From NCBI GenBank assembly GCA_963677345.2, contig CAXXLC010000038.1:62001-126000 (forward strand): DNA of 64,000 nucleotides, given 5' to 3'. Under the pieces are notes generated by a model. It made no database searches, was not told the DNA's origin, and was given only the letters and a program-made list of their open reading frames with translations. Shown here one piece after another: positions 25,601 to 33,706 of the stretch. The stretch is from Saccharicrinis sp963677345. Lineage in GTDB: Bacteria > Bacteroidota > Bacteroidia > Bacteroidales > Marinilabiliaceae. A program made the position numbers and the translations under genes. How positions within the stretch are numbered: position 1 is the stretch's first letter; each line of letters begins with the position of its first letter.

Positions 25601-26447
25601 CGGTAAAGGTGGAACCGGTAAAACATCATTTACAGCAGCCTTGGCAAGTGTTGCAACTAATGCGGTTTTGTGTGATAATGATGTTGATGCCTCTGATTTA
25701 CATTTGTTGCTTCAACCAAAAGTGCAAGAGTTTTTCTCGTTTGAAAGTGGTAGCTATGCCATTATTAATAATGAAACTTGTACCGAATGTGGTGTATGCA
25801 TTGAGTACTGTCGTTTTAATGCTATTGATAAATCAGAGGATGGTTCTTATAACGTGAATCCTTTTCTTTGCGAAGGATGTAGGCTATGTGAAAGAATATG
25901 TCCTTCTGATTCCATATCAACAAAAGTAAACAAAGACAATTCATGGTATGTTTCAACAACCCGATTTGGAGTTATGGTTCATGCCAGGATGGGGCCGGGA
26001 GAAGAAAATTCAGGTCGCCTGGTGTCTAAAATCAGAAGCAGAGCCAAAGAAATAGCTAAAGAGCATCATGCCGATTTTATTATTAATGATGGTCCTCCAG
26101 GAATAGGTTGTGCTGCTATATCTTCTATATCAGGAACAAACCTGGTGGTTTTGGTGACCGAACCTACAAAGTCGGGCTTAAATGATGCTGCGAGATTAGT
26201 GGAGCTTGTTAAATCATTTCGCATTCCTGTGATGGGAATTATTAATAAAGCTGATATTAATAGTTCAGTAAGTGAGGATTTGGAAAGATATTTTAGTGAT
26301 AATAATATTCCTTTGTTAGCTAAGATTCCATTTGATAAGCAATGGGTGGCATCAATGGTTAAAGGGAAGACCTTAATTGAATATTTACCTGATTCAGATC
26401 TGGCAAAGCAAATAAGAAGTATTTGGCAGAAAATATCTGAAAATTAA
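25578..26447 (+). CDS. MinD/Mrp-type P-loop ATPase with internal 2x[4Fe-4S] ferredoxin domain, copy 2
   Basis: 289 residues, a paralogue of the preceding gene. Walker A is LSGKGGTGKTSFTAAL (about 7-22). The ferredoxin insert has CTECGVCIEYC and CEGCRLCERIC. Then come INDGPPGIGCAAI (Walker B region) and VVLVTEPTKSGLNDAARLVE. Paired divergent copies suggest a heterodimeric ATPase. The start ATG 25578 lies inside the end of copy 1 (23-nt overlap). It is followed after 9 nt by a thioesterase gene that may share the transcript. Proposed role: cluster insertion for the NifX/ORP-like proteins of the operon (inference). Confidence 0.9.
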   Translation: MKEITILSGKGGTGKTSFTAALASVATNAVLCDNDVDASDLHLLLQPKVQEFFSFESGSYAIINNETCTECGVCIEYCRFNAIDKSEDGSYNVNPFLCEGCRLCERICPSDSISTKVNKDNSWYVSTTRFGVMVHARMGPGEENSGRLVSKIRSRAKEIAKEHHADFIINDGPPGIGCAAISSISGTNLVVLVTEPTKSGLNDAARLVELVKSFRIPVMGIINKADINSSVSEDLERYFSDNNIPLLAKIPFDKQWVASMVKGKTLIEYLPDSDLAKQIRSIWQKISEN

Positions 26448-26456
26448 ACAGAAATA

Positions 26457-26888
26457 ATGATTGTAGATAAGTTTGAAATACGACCGCGTTATAATGAAGT
26501 AGATCAGATGGGATACGTGTATCATGCCAATCATGTAACTTATTGTCACCAGGCACGAACAGAGTTGTTGAGAAAGTATGGTATTCATGATTATGAATTG
26601 GAAGCTAAAGGTTATATGTTACCTGTAATCTCATTTAATATTCAGTATAAAACCCCGGCAAGGTATGATGAGTTGTTAACTGTTACAACGATAATCAGGA
26701 ATTTACCTAAAGTTAGATTTGAATTTATCTTTGAGATAAAAAATCAGGAAGGTAAGTTGGTCAGTAAAGGAAATTCTGAAGTGGTTTTTGTGAATAAAGA
26801 GACCAGAGTTCCTATGCCAGTTCCCGACTTTGTGGTGGAAATTCTTAAAAAGGAGTTTGAGGACTCTTTGTTAGTAATGAAAAATTAG
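26457..26888 (+). CDS. Acyl-CoA thioesterase, 4-hydroxybenzoyl-CoA thioesterase/YbgC type
   Basis: 143-residue hotdog-fold protein. FEIRPRYNEVDQMGYVYHAN carries the D-x-x-G-x-V-x-x-x-x-Y signature of the 4HBT family, with the catalytic Asp in EVDQMG. The text YCHQARTELLRKYGI follows, then NIQYKTPARYDELLTV. Such enzymes hydrolyse acyl-CoA or acyl-ACP thioesters in the cytosol; the chain preferred here cannot be told. It begins 9 nt after the second MinD-like ATPase and ends at a strong bidirectional terminator, so it may ride on the ORP-like transcript without being functionally linked. Confidence 0.9.
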   Translation: MIVDKFEIRPRYNEVDQMGYVYHANHVTYCHQARTELLRKYGIHDYELEAKGYMLPVISFNIQYKTPARYDELLTVTTIIRNLPKVRFEFIFEIKNQEGKLVSKGNSEVVFVNKETRVPMPVPDFVVEILKKEFEDSLLVMKN

Positions 26889-26933
26889 ATATAAGATATT
26901 ATCTTAGGAAGATTGGGTTTCCTATTATTACTT

Positions 26934-26993
26934 GTTGCAGTATTACGATAGCTTTTGAGTTTTGTTTGTGCTATCGAATACTGCAATATTTTT
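26934..26993. terminator. Bidirectional terminator between thioesterase and murB
   Basis: Long stem ttgcagtattacgatagc paired with gctatcgaatactgcaa, loop of about 15 nt, followed by tattttt on the plus strand. Confidence 0.85.
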
Positions 26994-28005
26994 AGATTAC
27001 GTTCACTTCTTTTTCTATTCTAATACCAAATTTTTGGAAAACAGATTCTTCTATCTCAGATGCAAGCTTTAAAATATCTTTGCCGCTTGCCTTACCTGTT
27101 TTATTAATCAATACCAAAGCCTGTTTGTCATGAACAGCAGCATTGCCTATAGATTTGCCTTTCCAATTACACTGGTCTATCATCCATCCGGCAGCAACTT
27201 TAGATTGAGTTTCAGAAACAGGATATACAGGTGCTTCCGGAAATTCGTTTTTAATATTATCAGCAACCATTTTATCTACGATAGGATTTTTAAAGAAACT
27301 GCCTACATTGCCAAATATATTATGATCGGGAAGTTTGGATTCTCTGATCTCAATAATTGCCTTTCTGATGTTACTTAAATTCAGGCCACCTAACTCTTTA
27401 ACTTTATCATTTACATCTCCATACTTTAAATGATAATGCTCCTCCTTACTTAGTTCAAAGCATACAGAGGTAATGATGATATTATCTTTGTGTTCGCTTT
27501 TAAATATGCTGTTTCTGTATGAAAAATTACAGTCATTATTTTTTAAACTAAAAGTGCTGCCACTGTCAATAAATATTCCGTTTACATGAGTAATCACGTC
27601 TTTAACTTCAATTCCATATGCTCCTATGTTTTGTACAGGACAGGCTCCAATAGTACCGGGAATAAGTGATAAATTTTCAATACCATAAAAGTTGTTTGAT
27701 ACAGCCCAGTTTACAAAATCATCCCATACAACTCCGGCTCCAACCTCTACCCATACTTTTTGTTTGTTAGCATCAATAATATTTATGCTGTCAATAACAG
27801 GTTTGATAATTAACCCGTTGTAATCATTGGTAAAAAGAATATTACTTCCTTCACCAAGAATTAAGATATTTTTTTTATCAACGATCTGATCATTAATGAT
27901 TTCAATGAGTTGCTCTTGTGATGTAGGAGCAACAAAATATTTAGCGCTAACATTAAAGTGAAAAGTGTGATGGTTTTTTAATGAGAAATTTTCCTGAATA
28001 ATCAT
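26992..28005 (-). CDS. murB: UDP-N-acetylenolpyruvoylglucosamine reductase
   Basis: Cytosolic FAD-dependent reductase making UDP-MurNAc for peptidoglycan. 337 residues of the type I (E. coli-like) class: NHHTFHFNVSAKYFV at the start, the FAD-binding LILGEGSNILFTNDYNGLII, NLSLIPGTIGACPVQNIGAY, SYRNSIFKSEH (the Tyr-containing loop of type I), GNVGSFFKNP with the catalytic serine, and a C-terminal Glu-rich end. Length is typical. It lies 16 nt after the tyrosine autokinase gene on the same strand, so it is probably the last gene of a three-gene unit. Confidence 0.96.
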   Translation of the reverse strand: MIIQENFSLKNHHTFHFNVSAKYFVAPTSQEQLIEIINDQIVDKKNILILGEGSNILFTNDYNGLIIKPVIDSINIIDANKQKVWVEVGAGVVWDDFVNWAVSNNFYGIENLSLIPGTIGACPVQNIGAYGIEVKDVITHVNGIFIDSGSTFSLKNNDCNFSYRNSIFKSEHKDNIIITSVCFELSKEEHYHLKYGDVNDKVKELGGLNLSNIRKAIIEIRESKLPDHNIFGNVGSFFKNPIVDKMVADNIKNEFPEAPVYPVSETQSKVAAGWMIDQCNWKGKSIGNAAVHDKQALVLINKTGKASGKDILKLASEIEESVFQKFGIRIEKEVNVI

Positions 28006-28021
28006 ATAATTATAAATACTC

Positions 28022-30397
28022 CTATTTTTTATTTTCCATATAATACCGTTCGGTATAATAATTATAACCTCCGGTGTTTTGCGTCAAGTCATTTAATATA
28101 AAACCAACATGATTAACGCCTTCTGAAAGAAGATTTTGAATAGTGTGTTTGAAATGTTCTTTATGTGTTTTTGAAGATCTGATAACAAATAGCTGACAGT
28201 GACTGAATTCCATTAATACTCTGGCGTCAGCAACTACACCAATAGGGGGAGAATCTACAATAACAACATCAAAATCATCTTTTAATTTTTTAAATAATTC
28301 GGAAGTACGTGATTTGGCAATCAGTTCTGAAGGATTTGGAGGTATCGCACCGGAAGGTATAATATTTAAATTTTCAATCCCTCCCTGATAAATAATATCT
28401 TTTACTTTTGATTGTCCGATAAGGTAATTGGATAACCCTTCATGATTATGATGTTTATAGATTTCGGTTAATCTTGGCTTTCTTAAATCGAAACCTACAA
28501 GCACTGTTTTTTTACCGGATATGGCAAAGGCCGTGGCAAGGTTAAGTGCACAAAATGTTTTTCCTTCTCCGGTATTTGTTGATGTAATCGTAATGACCGG
28601 TGATTTTTCGGAAGGGCACATGAACTTTAATTTTGTTCTGATGCCCCTGAAGGCTTCCGATATGTTTGATAAAGGTTCTTCTTCAATAACATTGTGGAAG
28701 TGGCCTTTGTATTGAGGAATATATCCAATAACAGGTATAGAAGGACAAATTGAGTTGAGATCTTGCTTGTCTCTTATTTTGTTATTTAAATATTCTTTTA
28801 AAGCAATAATGCCAATAGGAATAGCAAAAGCCAACATTAAGGCTTGTTGTGTGTTTTTCTTACGATTAGGAGAAACAACACCCGTGATTGAAGCTTCGTC
28901 TATAATTTCATTATCCGGAGTGTTAGAAGCTTTTGTGATTTGTGTTTCACTTTGTTTTTGCAACAAAAAAGTATATATAGCGTCATTAAGTTTGTAATTA
29001 CGCTCAATATCTAAATATTTTCTTTCCAATTCAGGAAGTTGATTCATTTTTAAAGCCAATTCCTGCATTTGTGCTCTTAATCTGTTTTTTTCAATGTCAA
29101 TGTTCTCAAGAAGTTTGTCCAGAGCGGTCAATAAATTTTGCTTGCTGACTACAATCTTTCGATCCAATTCATCTAAATACGGATTTATTTCAGTTCCTTG
29201 AGCTTCTACTAATTTACGTTCATTGATTAGTTCAAGCATCTCAACAACTAAATTTGAAATAAGACCATTTGCATCGTCAGAAAATGCTGGTAATAAAAAG
29301 TCTTCGCCTGAAGGATTATTAGAAATTTGATTGCTTAGATTCTTGTAATATTCTTTACGTAAGCTAATTATCTTAAATTCTTTTTCCAGTTCAAAATATT
29401 GTTCTGCAAAACGATTTGTGATTTCAGTGGGCGCACTAAAGGTGTTTGATTTACGAAAGCTGATTAGTTTTTCCTGGGTTTTTCGTAAACTGTCTGCAAC
29501 ATTATTGAGTTGATTGTCGATGAAGTGTATGGTTCTTGACGCTATTTCGTTCTTGCGTTCTAAACTTTGCTCTAAATAAATTTGACTTAAGGCATTTAAA
29601 AAATTTATAATCTTACTGGTGTTTAACCCTGTTGTGGAAATGTATATGATTGAACTGCCGTCTTTGTATGGAGAAACAGAAACTCGCCACCTGTAATTGT
29701 CAGCAAGCCAATCGTGCGATCTGAAATAGAAGTAATATTCAACTTCCGTATTTAATCCGGATTGCTTGTTGATTAACCTGAATTTGGTATACGGAGTCTC
29801 AATTTCTTCTCCCCAGTTTATTGTTTTTCTGAAAGAAATAGCTCCGCTTCCACCATGATACTTTTCGTCTTTAAATGAATGTAATGTGGCATTGGGCGTT
29901 TCTATGTAAACAGTTACTTTATTGTTTTCTTCGGGTTTTATATGAATTTGTGTATTTAAAATTTGTACATGAGATGAATCCATTTCAATGCTGAACGGAC
30001 TCTTTCTGTACATATCGTAATCCATCATAAAACCATTGCTATAAATATCAATAGCAAAATCCAACAGGTCAATGGCTCTTTTTACAACTTTCTTTGATCG
30101 TAGGATGATGGTTTGATTTTCAAGACTTTTCATTTCGGGAGATAATCCAAACCCTTCAATTAAGTCTGCTCTTGATATGCTTTTGGGTTCATCACTTTTG
30201 AGCATCACAGTAACCGATCCTCTGTACACATTTTGCGTATAGCGATTGTGAAAAAATAATACAGCAAAGCAAATGGGAATTGATATTGCAAATAAATACC
30301 AATTGGTAATTACTAATCGAAATATTTTTCTGACATCAGGAAATCCATCTCCTTTGGCTTGATTTTCTATAATATGTGTATTTGTTTTGTCTTTCAC
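28022..30397 (-). CDS. Wzc-like polysaccharide co-polymerase/tyrosine autokinase
   Basis: 791-residue inner-membrane protein that controls export and chain length of a surface polysaccharide. An N-terminal Wzz domain follows a first membrane segment (about residues 35-52, LFAISIPICFAVLFF). A long periplasmic coiled-coil region comes next, then a second membrane segment (near 515-530, ALMLAFAIPIGIIAL). The cytosolic BY-kinase has Walker A STNTGEGKTFCAL, Walker A' VLVGFDLRKPRL and Walker B VVIVDSPPIG. The C-terminus is a tyrosine cluster YNYYTERYYMENKK, the usual autophosphorylation site. No glycosyltransferases or Wza-type exporter are adjacent, so the polysaccharide it serves is encoded elsewhere. 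It is in a probable operon with a small membrane protein upstream and murB downstream. Confidence 0.93.
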   Translation of the reverse strand: MKDKTNTHIIENQAKGDGFPDVRKIFRLVITNWYLFAISIPICFAVLFFHNRYTQNVYRGSVTVMLKSDEPKSISRADLIEGFGLSPEMKSLENQTIILRSKKVVKRAIDLLDFAIDIYSNGFMMDYDMYRKSPFSIEMDSSHVQILNTQIHIKPEENNKVTVYIETPNATLHSFKDEKYHGGSGAISFRKTINWGEEIETPYTKFRLINKQSGLNTEVEYYFYFRSHDWLADNYRWRVSVSPYKDGSSIIYISTTGLNTSKIINFLNALSQIYLEQSLERKNEIASRTIHFIDNQLNNVADSLRKTQEKLISFRKSNTFSAPTEITNRFAEQYFELEKEFKIISLRKEYYKNLSNQISNNPSGEDFLLPAFSDDANGLISNLVVEMLELINERKLVEAQGTEINPYLDELDRKIVVSKQNLLTALDKLLENIDIEKNRLRAQMQELALKMNQLPELERKYLDIERNYKLNDAIYTFLLQKQSETQITKASNTPDNEIIDEASITGVVSPNRKKNTQQALMLAFAIPIGIIALKEYLNNKIRDKQDLNSICPSIPVIGYIPQYKGHFHNVIEEEPLSNISEAFRGIRTKLKFMCPSEKSPVITITSTNTGEGKTFCALNLATAFAISGKKTVLVGFDLRKPRLTEIYKHHNHEGLSNYLIGQSKVKDIIYQGGIENLNIIPSGAIPPNPSELIAKSRTSELFKKLKDDFDVVIVDSPPIGVVADARVLMEFSHCQLFVIRSSKTHKEHFKHTIQNLLSEGVNHVGFILNDLTQNTGGYNYYTERYYMENKK

Positions 30398-30438
30398 CAG
30401 ATAAGCTTTTTGTTGTAAGTGGTTTTGTTGAGTATGTT

Positions 30439-30963
30439 TTAGATGTAAAAAGACTGTACGTCATTTTTTAAAGCATCTAAAGCTTTTTTAAAATGGTAGG
30501 CTGTTTCATTTTGATATTGTTCTATCATCGTTTTGCCAAGCGCAATTGAAGGATCGCTAACCTTTACGTAGCTTGCAGAAACATTTACTAACCTGACCAT
30601 TTCTTCCTTTGCTTTTTTTACTAAATGCCAGGTGGCAGATGGTACATAAACCTGCATGGCAATATTATGTTCAAATTCAGTTCTGATAGTAGTAATTAAT
30701 AGCGTTTGAAATTGTTTGCAATTCAGTGCGTGCGATTGTTCGCGGATAACTATAGATTCGGCCTTTATTCTTTCTAAAAATAAAGTTAGTCGTTCGTATG
30801 CTGCTAAACGGGTAGGTAAAGATTCTTTAAATTTTCCTAGTAGAAATTCCTGGCGTTTGCGTTCTAAATCGCTTTTTAAAAACCATCTTACAGTGATTAT
30901 AGTTGTTAGAAATACAATAACAGAAGGTAAAGTGTATTTTATTATTTCAAGAAAAACTTCCAT
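30439..30963 (-). CDS. Membrane-anchored protein of unknown function
   Basis: 174 residues. One N-terminal transmembrane helix (about 8-28, IIKYTLPSVIVFLTTIITVR) is followed by a charged, helical soluble part (KSDLERKRQEFLLGKFKESL, LPTRLAAYERLTLFLERI and so on). I recognise this only as resembling a conserved Bacteroidota hypothetical family. Nothing suggests an enzyme. It starts the minus-strand unit that continues 41 nt later with the tyrosine autokinase, so a role at the envelope is plausible but unproven. Confidence 0.75.
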   Translation of the reverse strand: MEVFLEIIKYTLPSVIVFLTTIITVRWFLKSDLERKRQEFLLGKFKESLPTRLAAYERLTLFLERIKAESIVIREQSHALNCKQFQTLLITTIRTEFEHNIAMQVYVPSATWHLVKKAKEEMVRLVNVSASYVKVSDPSIALGKTMIEQYQNETAYHFKKALDALKNDVQSFYI

Positions 30964-30977
30964 AATATTTAAATTGT

Positions 30978-30985
30978 TACTTTTG
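30978..30985 (+). promoter_or_regulatory. Candidate -7 element in front of the aminotransferase gene
   Basis: TACTTTTG (TAnnTTTG). It lies 130 nt before the aminotransferase start in the divergent gap, so a leader of about 120 nt would result. Confidence 0.4.
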
Positions 30986-31116
30986 CACCCGATTAATGGA
31001 TGAAGGCACTCATGTCAAATTATTGGGTGAAAATAGCAGTATTTGTTATGATTTGCAACATACCATTTGTTTTAATTCAGGTAATTCATTAGAAGAAACA
31101 ATAGATAAGCAACAGA

Positions 31117-32307
31117 ATGAATATTTCAGAAAGATTAGCAAATGTCAATGAGTCGGCAACTTTAGCCATGTCTCAAAAGAGCAGGGAAATTCAAAGTTTA
31201 GGACATGATGTAATTAATTTAAGTATTGGTCAGCCAGATTTTAACACTCCGGATCATATTAAAGATGCTGCTAAAAAAGCAATTGATGATAATATTTCAA
31301 AATATACACCGGTTGCAGGTTTGCCATTGCTAAGGGAGGCTGTTTGTTCTAAGTTTAAAAGAGATAATAATTTAGAGTTTACTCCTTCGCAGATTGTCGT
31401 ATCAAATGGTGCGAAACAATCAATAGCTAATGTTTTACTAAGTTTAACAGGACCTGGTGATGAGGTTATTATTCCAGCACCATATTGGGTGAGTTATGTT
31501 GAGATAGTAAATCTGGCTCAGGCAGAGAGTGTTATTGTTGAAGCCGGTATTGACCAGGATTTTAAAATTACACCGGAGCAACTGGAAAATGCCATTACAG
31601 AAAAAACTAAGATATTCTTATTTAGTTCCCCATCAAATCCTACAGGTAGTTTGTATAGTAAAGAGGAGTTGGAGGCTATTGCAAAAGTATTTGTTAAATA
31701 TCCTCAGATTATTATTGTTTCAGATGAGATTTACGAACTCATTAATTTTATTGGGAAACATGAAAGTATTGCTCAGTTTAAAGAGTTAAAGGATCGGGTT
31801 GTTGTTGTTAATGGTGTGTCAAAAGGATATGCTATGACAGGGTGGAGGATAGGTTATATGGCAGCACCTCAGTGGATAGCCGATGCTTGTAATAAGTTGC
31901 AGGGTCAATATACATCTGGAGCTTGTTCTGTCTCTCAAATGGCCTCTGTTGCTGCATTAAATGATACTCAGGAGCCATCATTGGCAATGAAGCAAGTGTT
32001 TTTACGCAGAAGAAACCTGGTTGTGAAACTCGCCAGGGAAATTAAAGGTTTAAAAGTTAATGAGCCTCAGGGGGCTTTTTATTTATTTCCTGAAGTTGAT
32101 TATTTCTTTGGAAAATCTTTTGATGGTTATACCATTAATAATGCTTCTGATTTAGCTCTGTATTTACTGGAAACTGTTTATGTTGCTACAGTTACAGGAG
32201 AAGCTTTTGGTAGTCCTAAGTGTCTGCGTTTTTCGTATGCAACTTCCGACGAACTTTTAGAGGAAGCTATGAAACGTATTAAAAAAGCGTTGGATAGACT
32301 TCAATAG
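31117..32307 (+). CDS. Class I/II aminotransferase, aspartate aminotransferase type
   Basis: 396-residue PLP enzyme of the I-gamma (thermophilic/Rhizobium-like) aspartate aminotransferase group. Markers: INLSIGQPDFNTPDHI near the start, PAPYWVSYVEI, FSSPSNPTGSLYSKEEL, VSDEIYEL with the PLP-contacting Asp and Tyr, the lysine in GVSKGYAMTGWRIGY that forms the Schiff base, and a C-terminal RFSYATS holding the carboxylate-binding Arg. It transfers the amino group between aspartate and 2-oxoglutarate; some relatives also accept aromatic or prephenate substrates. It is a single gene on the plus strand, divergent from the autokinase operon. Confidence 0.93.
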   Translation: MNISERLANVNESATLAMSQKSREIQSLGHDVINLSIGQPDFNTPDHIKDAAKKAIDDNISKYTPVAGLPLLREAVCSKFKRDNNLEFTPSQIVVSNGAKQSIANVLLSLTGPGDEVIIPAPYWVSYVEIVNLAQAESVIVEAGIDQDFKITPEQLENAITEKTKIFLFSSPSNPTGSLYSKEELEAIAKVFVKYPQIIIVSDEIYELINFIGKHESIAQFKELKDRVVVVNGVSKGYAMTGWRIGYMAAPQWIADACNKLQGQYTSGACSVSQMASVAALNDTQEPSLAMKQVFLRRRNLVVKLAREIKGLKVNEPQGAFYLFPEVDYFFGKSFDGYTINNASDLALYLLETVYVATVTGEAFGSPKCLRFSYATSDELLEEAMKRIKKALDRLQ

Positions 32308-32729
32308 TTTAGTTCTTAGGCCACAGTTCTTAGTTCTTGGTTCTTAGTTCCTAGCTCTTAGCTCTTAGCTCTTAGGCCCTATTGTTTCAAATTGCAACAT
32401 TTGCGTAGCAAATATCAATTCGTAATAATTAGCTGTAATTTATATTAATTCGCATTCAAAATAATTCGTGATAATTTGCGTTAATTAACAATGTAACTTG
32501 ACATTATAAGGTATTGTTGAACTCCTTCGTCGTTTCGATGACAAAAAAAATGCGCAGCAATAATTAATTTGCTGACTATTAGAGATTTGTTGAATTGCTG
32601 AGTTGTCGATTTGATGAAAGACCTGACAGCGTTCCTTAACCTGTAAATTAAACCTGTCAGCGTCTGTTTTGTCCTCTGTCTGCAGTCTCCTGCCAATAGG
32701 AAAGCTGAATACTGAATACAGCCGCCTGC
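32308..32729. other. Repeat tract between aminotransferase and ftsE
   Basis: No gene. It has ttagctc/ttagttc heptads (32310-32375), an inverted copy of module B (32371-32570), 8-nt words (32575-32620) and GC-richer filler (gacagcgtt, tctgcagtctcctgcc). The orientation of heptads and module B is opposite to that in the 1-18 kb region. Confidence 0.75.
32371..32570 (-). repeat. Module B copy 8, inverted and expanded
   Basis: Read on the minus strand: attgctgcgca, tttttttgtcatc, then an insert of about 45 bp (gaaacgacgaaggagttcaa and following) before gttaattaacgcaaatt, atcacgaatt, gaattacgaattgata, tttgctacgcaaatg and ttgcaatttgaaac. Confidence 0.75.
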
Positions 32730-33434
32730 TTACTCGCTTTCTTTTAATCTGGCATCTTCGCATCTTAAAATACGACCTTTGTATTTATCAATCATGCCAT
32801 AATTGTGAGTTGCCATTATTACTGTTTTTCCGGTTTCAGAAATTTTCTGCAATAAAATCATTAATTCGTTTGTCGTATCCGGGTCCAGGTTACCTGTTGG
32901 CTCATCTGCTAAAATAAGATCAGGTTCATTTAATAAAGCTCGTGCAATACCAATACGTTGCTGTTCTCCTCCCGAAAGCTGGTGTGGCATTTTGTAGCCT
33001 TTGTGAAGCATATCAACGTGAGTTAAAACTTCGCGTATCCGGGTGTCCATCTCTTTGTCGTTTTTCCAGCCTGTGGCTTTTAAAACAAAGCTAAGGTTAT
33101 CATATACCGAACGATCACTTAAAAGTTGAAAATCCTGAAAAATAATTCCCATTTTTCTTCTTAGAAAAGGGATTTGCTTTGATTTAATTTTTTTTAAATC
33201 ATATCCAACAGCAAACGCATATCCTTCATTAACAGAAATCTCAGCATAAAAAGTTTTTAGTAAACTAGATTTTCCGCTACCTACTTTTCCGATTAGATAG
33301 ATGAATTCGCCTTTTTTTACTTCCAGGTTAACATCTTTGAGAACGATATTTTCCCTGTGTCTGACAACTGTATTTTTTAATTCAACTATATTACCGTTTT
33401 TGTTTTCTATTGGAATGTTATTTTTACGACTCAT
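32730..33434 (-). CDS. ftsE: Cell-division ABC transporter ATP-binding protein FtsE
   Basis: 234-residue ABC ATPase that pairs with FtsX at the divisome and activates peptidoglycan hydrolases. Visible motifs: Walker A IGKVGSGKSSLLK, Q-loop FQDFQLLSDRSVYDNL, signature LSGGEQQRIGIARALL, Walker B LILADEPTGNLD and switch His in MATHNYG. The N-terminus has an extra 15-20 residues compared with E. coli FtsE, as is usual in Bacteroidota. No ftsX lies next to it in this window: the downstream side is repeats. The FtsE assignment rests on the sequence type (FLRRKMGIIFQDFQL) and length. Confidence 0.88.
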   Translation of the reverse strand: MSRKNNIPIENKNGNIVELKNTVVRHRENIVLKDVNLEVKKGEFIYLIGKVGSGKSSLLKTFYAEISVNEGYAFAVGYDLKKIKSKQIPFLRRKMGIIFQDFQLLSDRSVYDNLSFVLKATGWKNDKEMDTRIREVLTHVDMLHKGYKMPHQLSGGEQQRIGIARALLNEPDLILADEPTGNLDPDTTNELMILLQKISETGKTVIMATHNYGMIDKYKGRILRCEDARLKESE

Positions 33435-33706
33435 TTTTAGATAAATCTTCTGTATACAATAAATATTGACAAAAAAGAGTAATTAATTCAGGATTGTAAT
33501 TTTTAGGATAAGAACATTGCATGAATTAATTTTTTGTGAAAATAGAAAAATAAATTGTGAAATAATTACGTTTCATTATAAACTAATAAAGTATACAAGC
33601 CAAACTCTAATTTTTATATCTTTAAGGCCGTAAAATATTATGGGGTATATTCAGGTGCAATAATTGTTTACTCCTGGCATTGTAATTTGAAGAAAAGTTT
33701 ATATTA

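Noticed and set aside
11469..26447. Nitrogen fixation genes
   Set aside because: NifX-like and NifH/MinD-like proteins are present, but there are no nifHDK, nifB or nifE/N genes. The MinD proteins carry ferredoxin inserts, as in ORP-type operons.
30995..31150. Small plus-strand frame in the gap before the aminotransferase gene
   Set aside because: It overlaps the aminotransferase start in another frame, has no ribosome-binding site that I can see and no recognisable motif.
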